Below, one piece after another: positions 1-8,362 of a stretch of 64,000 bases of DNA. Each line of letters starts with the position of its first letter. Position 1 is the first letter of the stretch. The notes below the pieces were generated by a model, which saw only the letters and a list, made by a program, of their open reading frames with translations, had not been told where the DNA came from and ran no database searches. Position numbers and translations under genes: made by a program. The DNA is taken from positions 9,259,501-9,323,500 of the forward strand of contig NZ_CP121668.1 in the NCBI RefSeq assembly GCF_029714425.1. Direction: 5' to 3'. The DNA is from Bradyrhizobium sp. CB2312 (GTDB taxonomy: Bacteria; Pseudomonadota; Alphaproteobacteria; Rhizobiales; Xanthobacteraceae).

Positions 1-450
1 AACGGGAACCGGGATGAATGGGGTCTGAATGCAGTTCCCCACGCCCCGGTTGCGACTGCGAAAACAAAAAACGTCGAAAACAACCCCATGCACAGTAGGA
101 GCTGCGCCGGCGGTCGGTGCGAGGTGGAGTGTGACAACTGGGTGTTGTCGTGGAAGAATTTCGAGGAAGCGCGCAGTTCGACGTGAGGGACGCGTTGCGC
201 GCTGATTTCGTCCGGAGTGACGGGCGCACTTCTCTCTCATTCCCTCCCCCCTTGCGGGGGAGGGGCAGGGAGAGGGGTACCACACGGGGACTCTCTCCGT
301 GGCGCCGCTCCGCTCACCGCCGACAACGAATGCCTTTTGCTGGGCTACCCCTCTCCCCGCCCTCCCCGCAAGGGGGGAGGGAGCGCAATCGTGCGCTTGG
401 TTGAAGCTCGGCTCACATTGACAAAACACGCTCGCCACGGAGCGCACCGG
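1..450. other. Intergenic stretch with repeats, no gene supported
   Basis: No convincing coding region is seen. Positions 61-110 (around AAACAACCCCATGCACAGTA) resemble, from memory, a sequence scattered between genes in Bradyrhizobium; this is recognition, not a search. Positions 235-384 hold a composite palindrome described separately. The open frames here are low-complexity readings of the repeat. It lies downstream of the minus-strand ABC operon. Confidence 0.5.
235..384. repeat. Composite C/G-rich palindrome (copy 1 of family)
   Basis: Two hairpins, CCCCCCTTGCGGGGGAGGGG near 245 and CCCTCCCCGCAAGGGGGGAG near 361, form the outer arms of a larger inverted repeat. Closely similar elements occur at 5201, 6381, 28691, 44893, 49821 and 58030. 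This copy sits 3' of the last gene of the ABC operon, where it could stabilise or terminate the transcript. Confidence 0.7.
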
Positions 451-1425
451 CTACGACGCCGCGACCTGCTCCGCCAGCACGCACCGCGCCGCCCGGCCCG
501 GGCCCACCTCCACATTCGCGGGCAGCCGCTCCAGGCAGCGCGGCTCGGCGAGCTTGCAGCGGGGGGCGAAGGAGCAGTTGTGGGGCTTTTCGGCCAGCGA
601 CGGCGGGGTGCCGGGGATGGTTTCAAGGCGTGCGCCTCGCTTGGCGCCGTGGATGGTGGAGGCGAGCAGGCCCTTGGCATAGGGGTGCACGGGGCTGCGG
701 ACGATATCGCGTAGCGTCCCCTGCTCCACGATCTGGCCGGCATACATCACCGCGACGCGGTCGCAGATTTCGATGGCAACGCCGATGTCGTGGGTCACGA
801 AGATCACGGACATGCCGAATTCGCGCTGCAATTCGCGCAGCAGCAGCAGGATCTGGATCTGCACGGTGGCATCGAGCGCGGTGGTCGGCTCGTCCGCGAG
901 CAAGATCTTGGGCCGGCAGGCGAGCGCAAGCGCGATCATCGCGCGCTGGCGCATGCCGCCGGACATCTCGTGCGGATAGGCATCCAGCCGGCGCTTTGCC
1001 GAGGGGATGCGCACGACATCGAGCATTTCGAGCGCACGCGCGCGCCCTTCTGCAAAAGACTTGCCTTCATGGCGCACCACGCTCTCGGCGATCTGCGCGC
1101 CGATGGTGTAGACCGGATCGAGCGCCAGTGCCGGCTCCTGGAAGATCATGGAGACGGTCTGGCCACGGAACGACGACAGCTCCTCGTCGTTCATGGCGAG
1201 CACGTCGCGGCCCATCACGTTGACCTTGCCGGAAATCTGCGTGCGCTTCTTCGGCAACAGCCGCATTAGGGCACGCAGGGTCACGCTCTTGCCGGAACCG
1301 GACTCGCCGAGCAGGCCCAGCACCTCACTATTGCCAAGCGAGAGATTGAGATCGTTCACGGCATAGACCGTGCGCTCGCCGGTGAAGCGGATGTTGAGGC
1401 CTGAGATCTCGACGAGGTTGGTCAT
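451..1425 (-). CDS. Oligopeptide/dipeptide-type ABC transporter ATPase (DppD/OppD-like)
   Basis: This 324-residue protein is a cytoplasmic ATPase that would power a peptide-type ABC importer. Visible motifs are Walker A GESGSGKS (residues 40-47), the Q-loop near Gln96, the signature MSGGM (154-158) and Walker B ILLADEP (174-180). The C-terminal oligo_HPY-type extension with Cys residues ([14 protein letters not shown]) is typical of OppD/DppD. It is the last gene of a minus-strand operon and its start overlaps the amidase stop by 4 bp, implying translational coupling. Its separation from the permease genes by the amidase pair is unusual. The substrate cannot be read from the ATPase. Confidence 0.93.
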   Translation of the reverse strand: MTNLVEISGLNIRFTGERTVYAVNDLNLSLGNSEVLGLLGESGSGKSVTLRALMRLLPKKRTQISGKVNVMGRDVLAMNDEELSSFRGQTVSMIFQEPALALDPVYTIGAQIAESVVRHEGKSFAEGRARALEMLDVVRIPSAKRRLDAYPHEMSGGMRQRAMIALALACRPKILLADEPTTALDATVQIQILLLLRELQREFGMSVIFVTHDIGVAIEICDRVAVMYAGQIVEQGTLRDIVRSPVHPYAKGLLASTIHGAKRGARLETIPGTPPSLAEKPHNCSFAPRCKLAEPRCLERLPANVEVGPGRAARCVLAEQVAAS

Positions 1426-2837
1426 GACGGCAATTTCGGCAATCGATCGTGATAGTCGGTGACGCGCTGGAAGGCGGCGCCGATGGTGAGCAGGGTCGCC
1501 TCATCGAAGGAGCGGCCGATCAGCTGCATGCCGACAGGAAGGCCGCTCTTGGTGAAGCCGGACGGGATGGTGAGCGACGGCAGGCCCAAAAAGTTCACCG
1601 GGCGGGTGAACAGCGTCAGGCGCTGCACCATGGCCGGCGCGTTCGGCCCGCCGCCGACATCGCTCTCCTCGATGGTCGGCGCCGGGATCGGGGAAGCCGG
1701 TGCGATGATCGCATCGACGCTCGATGTCGCCGCGTTGTGCGCGGCGAGCGCGGGGCCGCGCCAGCGCATCGTTTCGAGATAGGTAATGGCGGGAACGGCG
1801 AGCCCGTTCTGAAGCCGCATCAACACTTGCGCGCCGTAATCCTGCGGACGCTCGATCATCCAGCGCTTGTGGAAAGCGGCCGCTTCCGCCGCGAGCACGA
1901 GCTGGCTCGCCGCGGACAATTGCCGCTGGTCCGGCAGCTCGACGGTGACGATGTCGGCGCCCTCGCGCTTGAGCACCGCGATGGTCTCGTCCAGCACGCG
2001 CGCGACCTCGGCGTCGAGATCATCGACATAGAACGACGCGGGGACGCCGATCTTGAGGCCCTTCAGCGAGCCCTTGGTCGCGCCGACATAGTCGGACAGC
2101 GGCTCGTGGCTGCAGGTGGCATCCGCGGGGTCCGCGCCGGCCATCAGCGCCAGCAGCAGCGCACAGTCCTCGGCAGTGCGGGCGAGCGGCCCGACGGTGT
2201 CGAGCGATTGCGACAGCGGCATCGCGCCGGCGCGGCTGATGCGGCCGACCGTCGTCTTCAGCCCGGTGACGCCGCAGAAATGCGCGGGCATGCGGATCGA
2301 GCCGCCGGTGTCCGAGCCGAGTGCGGCATAGGTCAGGCGCGCCGCGACCGCCGAGCCCGAGCCCGAGGACGAGCCGCCGGTGATATGGGCGACATTCCAG
2401 GGATTGCGCACCGGGCCGTAATGGGCGTTGTGGCCGGTCGGGCCATAGGCGAACTCGGCAAGATGCAGCGTGCCGAGGCGGACCTGCCCCGCATCCTTCA
2501 GCCGCTGCAAGGCGGTGGACGTCACCGTCGGCACGAAATCGCGGCGGATCAGCGAGCCGCAGGTCGCGACATGGCCGGCGTCGTAATACATGTCCTTGTG
2601 CGCGAGCGGCACGCCATGTAGCGGACCGCGGGAATTGCCCCTGGCGAGCTCGGCATCGGCGGCCTCAGCCGCCTTCAATGCGGATTCGGCTTCAACCGAC
2701 ATGAAGGCGTTGAGATGCGGCTGCCACTGCGCGATGCGGTGCAGCAGCGCGCGCGTCGCCTCATGCGAGGACACCTGCTTCATCGCGATCGCACGCGCGA
2801 CCTCGGTGAGCGTCATCAAGGCAGGCTCAGTGCTCAT
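1422..2837 (-). CDS. Amidase signature family hydrolase (AtzE/GatA-like)
   Basis: This 471-residue enzyme belongs to the amidase signature family, which hydrolyses C-N amide bonds. The Ser-cisSer-Lys triad is readable: Lys81 in LAHKD, the Gly/Ser-rich motif GGSSSGSGS at 154-162 with cis-Ser about 156, and nucleophile Ser180 in GSDTGGS. Length is normal. It overlaps by 4 bp both the upstream small AtzG/GatC-like gene and the downstream ATPase gene, so it is part of the transporter operon. The pairing with a DUF4089-like partner favours an AtzE-like hydrolase acting on a small amide, carboxybiuret-like or ureide compound brought in by the transporter. The exact substrate is inference; it is not a tRNA amidotransferase GatA, since no GatB is present. 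Confidence 0.9.
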   Translation of the reverse strand: MSTEPALMTLTEVARAIAMKQVSSHEATRALLHRIAQWQPHLNAFMSVEAESALKAAEAADAELARGNSRGPLHGVPLAHKDMYYDAGHVATCGSLIRRDFVPTVTSTALQRLKDAGQVRLGTLHLAEFAYGPTGHNAHYGPVRNPWNVAHITGGSSSGSGSAVAARLTYAALGSDTGGSIRMPAHFCGVTGLKTTVGRISRAGAMPLSQSLDTVGPLARTAEDCALLLALMAGADPADATCSHEPLSDYVGATKGSLKGLKIGVPASFYVDDLDAEVARVLDETIAVLKREGADIVTVELPDQRQLSAASQLVLAAEAAAFHKRWMIERPQDYGAQVLMRLQNGLAVPAITYLETMRWRGPALAAHNAATSSVDAIIAPASPIPAPTIEESDVGGGPNAPAMVQRLTLFTRPVNFLGLPSLTIPSGFTKSGLPVGMQLIGRSFDEATLLTIGAAFQRVTDYHDRLPKLPS

Positions 2838-3031
2838 TTCGACACCTTCTGCGTCTGCGCGACGGCATAAAGCGCGGGCTCGAGGTCGAACGGCAGCGTG
2901 CCGGCGATGGCTTCAAACCCCTCGAAGGCAGGCCCGATGGAATTGGAGATGCGCGCCGCGATCTCGTCGTCCACGGGGATGCCTGCGATCTGCGCGATCG
3001 GCTTGATCTCTTTCGGTGTCGGTCTCGTCAT
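2834..3031 (-). CDS. Small AtzG/GatC-like protein (DUF4089-type)
   Basis: A 65-residue acidic helical protein. Its length, the N-terminal AGIPVDDE segment followed by an amphipathic helix, and its position directly before an amidase gene match the DUF4089/AtzG group. AtzG binds and stabilises the amidase AtzE in cyanuric acid degradation in a way that recalls GatC with GatA. The start ATG overlaps the stop of the DppF-like gene (ATGA at 3028-3031) and its own stop overlaps the amidase start, so three genes are tightly coupled. Assignment rests on size, context and general resemblance rather than catalytic motifs. Confidence 0.7.
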   Translation of the reverse strand: MTRPTPKEIKPIAQIAGIPVDDEIAARISNSIGPAFEGFEAIAGTLPFDLEPALYAVAQTQKVSK

Positions 3032-4089
3032 GCGTTTCCCTCTCTGGGCGCGCGGCTATGGCCTGAACCCGGAATCGCCATGTAGCACGCGGCCTCGTGG
3101 CCCATCTTATCCAGCGCAGTGAGCTTTGGTGTCGCATTTGCGCAGAGCGGCTCCGCAAACGGACAACGGGTGTGGAAGCGGCAGCCGGAGGGCGGGTCGA
3201 TCGGATTGGGCGGATCGCCCGTGATCGGCGGCTTCTCGGTGCGCTTGTCGGGATCGGAGGACGGCATCGCAGCAAGCAGCGCACGCGTATAGGGATGCGC
3301 GGGGCTATCCCAGACCTGATCGACCGGGCCGAGCTCGACCACCTCGCCGAGATACATCACCAGCACGCGATCCGAGATGTAGCGGACGACATTGAGGTCG
3401 TGGCTGATGAAGAGATAGGTCAGGCCGAACTCGCGCTTGAGATCGGCGAGCAGGTTGAGCACCTGCGCCTCGACCGATTTGTCGAGCGCGGAGACGGCTT
3501 CGTCCAGGATCACCAGCCGCGGCGACAGCGCCAGCGCACGGGCAATGTTGACGCGCTGGCGCTGGCCGCCGGAGATCTCGTGCGGATAGCGGTTGGCGAA
3601 GTTTTCGGGGCGCAAGCCAACCTTGCCGAGCAGTTCTCGCGCCAGGGTGCGCGCCGCGCCGTCGGCCATGCCGTGCACCTTGGGGCCGAACGCGATGGAT
3701 TCCTCGATGGTGAGGCGCGGATTGAGCGAAGCATAGGAATCCTGGAACACCATCTGCATGCCGCGGCGCAGCTCGCGCAGGCTCAGCGACTGGCCCACGG
3801 TCATGCCGTCATAGATGATGTCGCCGGTATCGCGCGGCATCAGATGCATCAGCAGGCGCGCGGTGGTGGACTTCCCGCAGCCGGACTCACCGACGATGCC
3901 GACGGTCTCGCCCTTGGCGACCGCGAAGGAGACGTTGTCGACGGCGCGCACGGTGCGCTTGGCTGCGAACAGCCCACCACGGACGGGAAAATGTTTTGTC
4001 AGGCCGTTGACCTGAAGCAACGGCTGCGCGACGCCGCCGCGGTCCTCGACTTGCTCCAGCATGGCGACGGAACTGTTGCTCTCGCTCAT
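3028..4089 (-). CDS. Oligopeptide/dipeptide-type ABC transporter ATPase (DppF/OppF-like)
   Basis: This 353-residue protein is the second ATPase of the importer. It shows Walker A GESGCGKST (67-75), signature ISGGQ (172-176), Walker B VILDE (193-197) and the C-terminal oligo_HPY-type domain (GCRFHTRCPFAEPLC). An N-terminal extension of about 25 residues precedes the nucleotide-binding domain. OppD and OppF normally form a heterodimer, so its partner is the ATPase encoded at 451-1425, separated here by the amidase and its small partner. A palindromic repeat lies in the 158-bp gap to the upstream permease gene. Confidence 0.93.
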   Translation of the reverse strand: MSESNSSVAMLEQVEDRGGVAQPLLQVNGLTKHFPVRGGLFAAKRTVRAVDNVSFAVAKGETVGIVGESGCGKSTTARLLMHLMPRDTGDIIYDGMTVGQSLSLRELRRGMQMVFQDSYASLNPRLTIEESIAFGPKVHGMADGAARTLARELLGKVGLRPENFANRYPHEISGGQRQRVNIARALALSPRLVILDEAVSALDKSVEAQVLNLLADLKREFGLTYLFISHDLNVVRYISDRVLVMYLGEVVELGPVDQVWDSPAHPYTRALLAAMPSSDPDKRTEKPPITGDPPNPIDPPSGCRFHTRCPFAEPLCANATPKLTALDKMGHEAACYMAIPGSGHSRAPREGNA

Positions 4090-4120
4090 GGCCGCGCTCC
4101 CTGCGCCAAGGCCTCGCCGC

Positions 4121-4206
4121 CGTCATGGCCGGGCTTGTCCCGGCCATCCACGCCTAGCCACAGGAAACAAAGAACGTGGATGCCCGGGACAAGCCCGGGC
4201 ATGACG
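4121..4206. repeat. Palindromic repeat in the permease-ATPase gap
   Basis: Long inverted repeat: CGTCATGGCCGGGCTTGTCC at the left pairs with GGACAAGCCCGGGCATGACG at the right, with inner arms ATCCACG/CGTGGAT. It fills the gap between the permease and the DppF-like ATPase. The type is different from the C/G-rich family and matches, from memory, a palindrome common between Bradyrhizobium genes. Confidence 0.75.
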
Positions 4207-4247
4207 ACCTTCTGTGCCGCGTCAGTGTGCATCCGCATCATCATACG

Positions 4248-5150
4248 TTAGTTCCTGATGTCCATGGCGCTGCGCAGGCCGTCCGAGAGCAGGTTGAAGC
4301 AGATCGAGACCGCGAAGATCATTGCGCCCGGCAATGCCGCAACCCACGGGTTGACGTAGATCGCGGTGCGCAGCGTGTTGAGCATCAGGCCCCATTCCGG
4401 CTCCGGCGGCTTTGTGCCGAGGCCGAGGAAGGAGAGACCGGCTGCCAGGATCATCGAGACCGAAATGAGGCTGGTGGCATAGACGAAGATCGCGCCCAGC
4501 ACGTTGCCGAGGATGTGCACGCGCATGATGGTGAAGGCGCCGGCGCCGGAGGCGCGCGCCGCCTCGACGAAATCCATGTTGCGCACGCCTGTCGTGACGC
4601 TTTCGGCGACGCGGGTGATCTGCGGCACGAACACGATGGTCAGCGCCACGATGGAATTGAGGATGCCGGCCCCCAGCGCGCCCGAAATCGCGATCGCCAG
4701 CAGCACCGAGGGGAAAGCGTAGAACACGTCGACCGTGCGCATGATCGCGGTGTTGAGCTTGCCGCCGACATAGCCGGCAATGACGCCGAGCGAGGTGCCG
4801 AAGCAGAACGCGAGGATCACCGGCAGGATGCCGATCACCAGCGACAGCCGCCCGCCATAGATCAGCCGCGCCAGCATGTCGCGACCGAGCTCGTCGGTGC
4901 CGAGCGGATAGCCAACGGTGCCGATGTGGCGGAGGCGGCGGATCATCGAGCCCTTGTAGGGGTCTTCGAGACCGAGCCATGGGGCGAGGATCGCCGAGAG
5001 GAAGATCAGCAGCAGCACCAGCGCGCAGGCCATGCTGACCTTGTCGCGCGTGATGCGGCGGCCGACAGTCGCCCAATAGCCGCGCGCCCTGGTCGCGGGC
5101 GCAGCCTGCAGCGCGGCATCGGCGGTGGCGGACAACGGAAGCTCGCTCAT
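4248..5150 (-). CDS. Peptide-type ABC transporter permease (DppC/OppC-like)
   Basis: A 300-residue inner-membrane permease with about six transmembrane segments; the first follows a cytoplasmic N-terminus of about 40 residues. The DppC hallmarks YPLGTDELGRD (periplasmic loop near 90-100) and the EAA loop EAARASGAGAFTIMRVHILG are present. It pairs with the DppB-like protein encoded upstream (5358-6311) to form the translocation channel. A 207-bp gap to that gene contains a composite palindrome. Confidence 0.92.
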   Translation of the reverse strand: MSELPLSATADAALQAAPATRARGYWATVGRRITRDKVSMACALVLLLIFLSAILAPWLGLEDPYKGSMIRRLRHIGTVGYPLGTDELGRDMLARLIYGGRLSLVIGILPVILAFCFGTSLGVIAGYVGGKLNTAIMRTVDVFYAFPSVLLAIAISGALGAGILNSIVALTIVFVPQITRVAESVTTGVRNMDFVEAARASGAGAFTIMRVHILGNVLGAIFVYATSLISVSMILAAGLSFLGLGTKPPEPEWGLMLNTLRTAIYVNPWVAALPGAMIFAVSICFNLLSDGLRSAMDIRN

Positions 5151-5200
5151 CGGCTGGCTCCCGGAAGTTGGTACGATCGATGCGAGCCAAGGAGGTGGTT

Positions 5201-5322
5201 CACCTCTCCCGCTTGCGGGAGAGGTCGGCGCAACGCGCCGGGTGAGGGCTTTCTCCTCTGGGGGGTCCTCGATTGGGGAGACACCCTCTCCCCGACCCTC
5301 CCCCGCAGGCGGGGGAGGGAGC
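5201..5322. repeat. Composite C/G-rich palindrome (copy 2)
   Basis: CACCTCTCCCGCTTGCGGGA near 5201 and CCCTCCCCCGCAGGCGGGGG near 5297 are hairpins in the gap between the two permease genes. The spacer holds a degenerate CGGGTGAGGG arm seen in other copies of this family. In mRNA it would fold into a strong stem and could create differential expression along the operon. Confidence 0.7.
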
Positions 5323-5357
5323 GCACCGTTTGCGCGGTCACAGCTGGGCTCATCTCG

Positions 5358-6311
5358 CTAGCCCCGCTTGATGCGCGGGTCGATCGCGGCTTGCGCGATG
5401 TCGACCAGGAGATTGAGGACGACGAAGAACAGCGCCAGGATCAGGATCGTGCCCTGGAGCAACGGCAGGTCACGCTGGAAGATCGCCGAGTTGAGCAGGA
5501 AGCCCGAGCCCGGCCAGGAGAATACGGTCTCGATCAGGATCGAGCCGCCGAGCATGTAACCGAGCTGAAGCCCCATCACCGCGAGCGCGGTGGGCGCGGC
5601 GTTCTTGATGACGTGGCGGAACACGCCGCGCTCGTGCAGGCCCTTTGCGCGAAGTGCCTCGACGAAATCCTGCGAGAGGATGTCGCCTGTGAGCGCACGC
5701 ACGGTGCGCGTGACGATGCCCATGGGAATCACCGAGGTCGTGATCGCGGGCAGCACGAGATATTGCAGATGCGCCCAGTCCCAGGCCCAGGAGTTGGAGC
5801 CGTTGGGACCGGCGCCGACCGCGGGCAGCCAGTTCAGCTGCACCGAGAAGATGATGACGAGCAGCATGCCAAGCCAGTAATGCGGCACCGAGACGCCGGC
5901 GATGGCAAAGGAGGTCGCGACCTTGTCGATCCAGGTCTCGCGGAAATAACCGGCGATCAGGCCAAGCAGGATGCCCATGGTAAAGCCGATGATGGCGGCG
6001 GCAATCGCCAGCGTGACGGTGTTGCCGACCGCGCGCATGACTTCGGCGAGCACGGGACGCCCGGTGGCGATGGAATTGCCGAGATCGCCGTGAAGGGCGC
6101 GCATCAACCACAGCCCGAACTGCACCGGCAACGGACGGTCGAAACCATAGGCGGCGCGGAGCTGCGCGGCGAGCTCCTGCGAGGCGTCTGCGGGCAGCAC
6201 GGCGACGAGCGGATCGCCCGGCGTGATATGCACGAGCAGAAAGCACACCAGCGCGACGCTGATGACGATCGGGATGACGTAGACGATGCGTCTGGCGGTA
6301 TAGGCGAGCAC
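5358..6311 (-). CDS. Peptide-type ABC transporter permease (DppB/OppB-like)
   Basis: A 317-residue inner-membrane permease. The N-terminus MLAYTARRIVYVIPIV followed by ITPGDP and GFDRPLPVQF is typical of DppB. The EAA loop EALRAKGLHERGVFRHVIKN, the ETVFSWPGSG stretch and the C-terminal DPRIKRG are also family hallmarks. About six transmembrane helices are expected. It follows the binding-protein gene after 193 bp that hold a palindromic element, and precedes the DppC-like gene. Confidence 0.93.
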   Translation of the reverse strand: MLAYTARRIVYVIPIVISVALVCFLLVHITPGDPLVAVLPADASQELAAQLRAAYGFDRPLPVQFGLWLMRALHGDLGNSIATGRPVLAEVMRAVGNTVTLAIAAAIIGFTMGILLGLIAGYFRETWIDKVATSFAIAGVSVPHYWLGMLLVIIFSVQLNWLPAVGAGPNGSNSWAWDWAHLQYLVLPAITTSVIPMGIVTRTVRALTGDILSQDFVEALRAKGLHERGVFRHVIKNAAPTALAVMGLQLGYMLGGSILIETVFSWPGSGFLLNSAIFQRDLPLLQGTILILALFFVVLNLLVDIAQAAIDPRIKRG

Positions 6312-6380
6312 TGATTTACCTGACTTGGTGTCGCACGATTTGGTGCGCGGGCTACAGTAAGGGACGCATGCTGCGAGGGT

Positions 6381-6482
6381 TCCCTCCCCCCTTGCGGGGG
6401 AGGGTTAGGGAGAGGGGTGGCCACACAGGGACCGCCCGTGTGGACCCCCTTCCCCAACCCCTCCCCGCAAGGGGGAGGGGAG
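6381..6482. repeat. Composite C/G-rich palindrome (copy 3), between binding protein and permease genes
   Basis: TCCCTCCCCCCTTGCGGGGG at 6381 and CCCTCCCCGCAAGGGGGAGG near 6459 form two hairpins joined by a spacer. The location immediately after the solute-binding protein gene parallels the REP element between malE and malF of E. coli, which protects the upstream mRNA and lets the binding protein be made in excess. Confidence 0.7.
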
Positions 6483-6504
6483 CCCTACCAGCGTGCTCGC
6501 CTCA

Positions 6505-8163
6505 CTAATTCATCGACACCAGCGAGAAGTCGATGAACCAGCTCTTCGGCTGCACGACGCCGGTCACCTTCGGGCTCATCGCACGCGGGCCGACGTCGTG
6601 GGCGACGTAGAGGAAGGCGGCATCGTCGACGGAGGCGGCGTGGAGCTCGGCGAGCGCGGCATCGCGCGCCGCGGGATCGAAGGTCTGACGGGCCTTCTTC
6701 ACCAGCTCGTCGAACTTGGGCTCGTTGATGAAGCCCCAATTGTTCGAGACCGGCGGCGCCATGCCCGATTGCAGGAAGCGCACCAGCGCGAAGAACGGGT
6801 CCATCGCCGCATAGGTGACGTTGGTGGCGTTCGAGCCGTTGGCGCTGGGATCCTTGGCGCCGCGGCGCCAGTTGGTGAACAACGTGTTCCACTCGATGAC
6901 GTCAAGCTTCACGTCGAAATAGCATTCGGCGAGCGCCTGCTGGAGATATTCGTTCATCGGCAACGGCTGCATCTGGCCCGAGCCCGACGCCGAGGTCTGG
7001 ATCTTCACCGTCAGCTTCTTGGACGGACCAAAGCCGGCCTCCTGCATCAGCTTTTGCGCAGCCGCCTTGTCGTACTTGATCTCGAAGCTCGGCTTGCCAC
7101 GCCAGGGATGGCCGGGCTCGAAGGTCCCGGTCGCCGGCACCATCAGGCCGGCGAGCAGGCCGTCCTTGAGGCCTTCGCGATCGACGCAGAGGTTTGCGGC
7201 CTTGCGCACGCGGATGTCGTTCCAGGGCGAGCCCTCGATGCGCGAGAACTGCCAGGGCCAGACGTGCGGCTGCTCGTTGGCGTAGAGCTTGAAGCCGCGC
7301 TGCTTGAGCTCGGGCAATGCGTCGGGCGCGGGCGCCTCGACCCAATCGACCTGTCCGGACAGCAGCGCCGCGGTGCGCGCATTCGCTTCCGGCATCGGCA
7401 AGAGCACCATCTTGTCGACCTTGGGTACGCGCGCCTTGTCCCAATAATTCGCGTTCTTCACCAGCTCGAGCCGCTCGCGCGGGGTGAAGCTCGCCATCTT
7501 CCACGGGCCGGTGCCGGCGGCGTCCTTGGCGAACGCGGTCCAGGCGGCCTGCGACTTCGCCTTGGCGTCTGCGCCTTCGGCCTTGTCGTAGAAATGCTGC
7601 CACTTCGACGGGCTCGCCATGAACAGATTGGTGAGATTGATCGGCAGGAAGCTGTCAGGCTCCTTGGTAGTGAGCTCGACGGTCATGTCGTCGATCTTCT
7701 TCGCCGAGGCCAGCGTCGGCATGCGCGATGCGGTGACGCCGACCTGGCTGGCGTCGAATTGCGGCGCATCCTGCTTCAGCACCTTCTCGACGTTCCACAC
7801 CACGGCATCGGCGTTGAACGGCGTGCCGTCATGGAAGGTGACGCCGGGGCGCAGCTTGAAGATCCATTTGGTCTTGTCGGCGTCGTCGACCTTCCACTCG
7901 GTGGCAAGGCCGGGGATCACCACGCTCGGCTTGTCGGCGGAGGACAGGTCCCAGCCGGTGAGCGCGTCATACATGGTGAGGCCGGTGAAGCGATTGCCTT
8001 CGAAACCTTGGTCGGGCTGACCCAGTGTGCGCGGAATATCGGCAGCCGTCATGCCGATGCGCAGCACGGTTTCCGCAGCTGCCATGCGCGGCCATGCGGC
8101 CGCGCTGCCAAGCGCCAAGAGCGCGATCAGCGCCGCCCGTGTCTTGTTGTTCTTGATAAGCAT
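6505..8163 (-). CDS. Periplasmic solute-binding protein, family 5 (peptide/amide type)
   Basis: A 552-residue SBP_bac_5 protein that would deliver substrate to the permeases encoded downstream. The start at 8163 gives MLIKNNKTRAALIALLALGS, a good Sec signal peptide cleaved near AAAETVLRIG, and is preceded by AAGGA; an upstream in-frame ATG at 8217 would lose the signal and was rejected. The motif WKVDDADKTKWIFKLRPGVT followed by FHDGTPFNADAVVWN is diagnostic. It heads the minus-strand operon and is strongly similar to the divergent protein at 8363-9958. A sequence matching the sigma-54 consensus lies about 50 bp upstream. Confidence 0.93.
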   Translation of the reverse strand: MLIKNNKTRAALIALLALGSAAAWPRMAAAETVLRIGMTAADIPRTLGQPDQGFEGNRFTGLTMYDALTGWDLSSADKPSVVIPGLATEWKVDDADKTKWIFKLRPGVTFHDGTPFNADAVVWNVEKVLKQDAPQFDASQVGVTASRMPTLASAKKIDDMTVELTTKEPDSFLPINLTNLFMASPSKWQHFYDKAEGADAKAKSQAAWTAFAKDAAGTGPWKMASFTPRERLELVKNANYWDKARVPKVDKMVLLPMPEANARTAALLSGQVDWVEAPAPDALPELKQRGFKLYANEQPHVWPWQFSRIEGSPWNDIRVRKAANLCVDREGLKDGLLAGLMVPATGTFEPGHPWRGKPSFEIKYDKAAAQKLMQEAGFGPSKKLTVKIQTSASGSGQMQPLPMNEYLQQALAECYFDVKLDVIEWNTLFTNWRRGAKDPSANGSNATNVTYAAMDPFFALVRFLQSGMAPPVSNNWGFINEPKFDELVKKARQTFDPAARDAALAELHAASVDDAAFLYVAHDVGPRAMSPKVTGVVQPKSWFIDFSLVSMN

Positions 8164-8212
8164 CGCCTCGATCCTTCTTCGGCTTTCGATGATTAATTTT
8201 GATGCAATCGTA

Positions 8213-8228
8213 TGCAATGGCTATGCCA
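8213..8228 (-). promoter_or_regulatory. Candidate sigma-54 (-24/-12) promoter of the ABC operon
   Basis: Read on the minus strand the sequence is TGGCATAGCCATTGCA, which fits TGGCAYR-N4-TTGCW with invariant GG and GC at the required spacing. The expected transcription start is near 8202, about 40 bp before the start codon at 8163. Within it and just downstream, ATGCAAT occurs twice on the plus strand (8202 and 8212), 10 bp apart. Confidence 0.6.
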
Positions 8229-8263
8229 AGGAGAAACTTATTCTGCAAATTGCCCCTGCGACG

Positions 8264-8307
8264 ACAAGTCCTTGTGATCAGGCATGGGCGAAAGCGGCGC
8301 CCTGCCT
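8264..8307. promoter_or_regulatory. Inverted repeats between the two candidate sigma-54 promoters
   Basis: ACAAGTCCTTGT (8264-8275) is a short palindrome, and AGGCATGGGCG (8280-8290) pairs with CGCCCTGCCT (8298-8307) apart from one unpaired base. They lie between the opposed -24/-12 elements, where an enhancer-binding activator could act on either promoter. Activator identity is unknown; neither repeat matches the classic NtrC site well. Confidence 0.35.
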
Positions 8308-8311
8308 ATTC

Positions 8312-8327
8312 TGGCATCAAGATTGCA
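8312..8327 (+). promoter_or_regulatory. Candidate sigma-54 (-24/-12) promoter of the second binding-protein gene
   Basis: TGGCATCAAGATTGCA matches TGGCAYR-N4-TTGCW exactly, with GG and GC properly spaced. The start of transcription would be near 8338, leaving about 25 bp of leader with a GGAG ribosome-binding site at 8351 before the ATG at 8363. Confidence 0.65.
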
Positions 8328-8362
8328 CGTTTGGCCCCAGATCCTCCCTGGAGCCCTGGGCC

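Noticed and set aside
4176-6314. Open frame of 712 codons on the plus strand
   Set aside because: Antisense to two real permease genes and their palindromic gap; composition is His/Arg/Asp-rich and without motifs.
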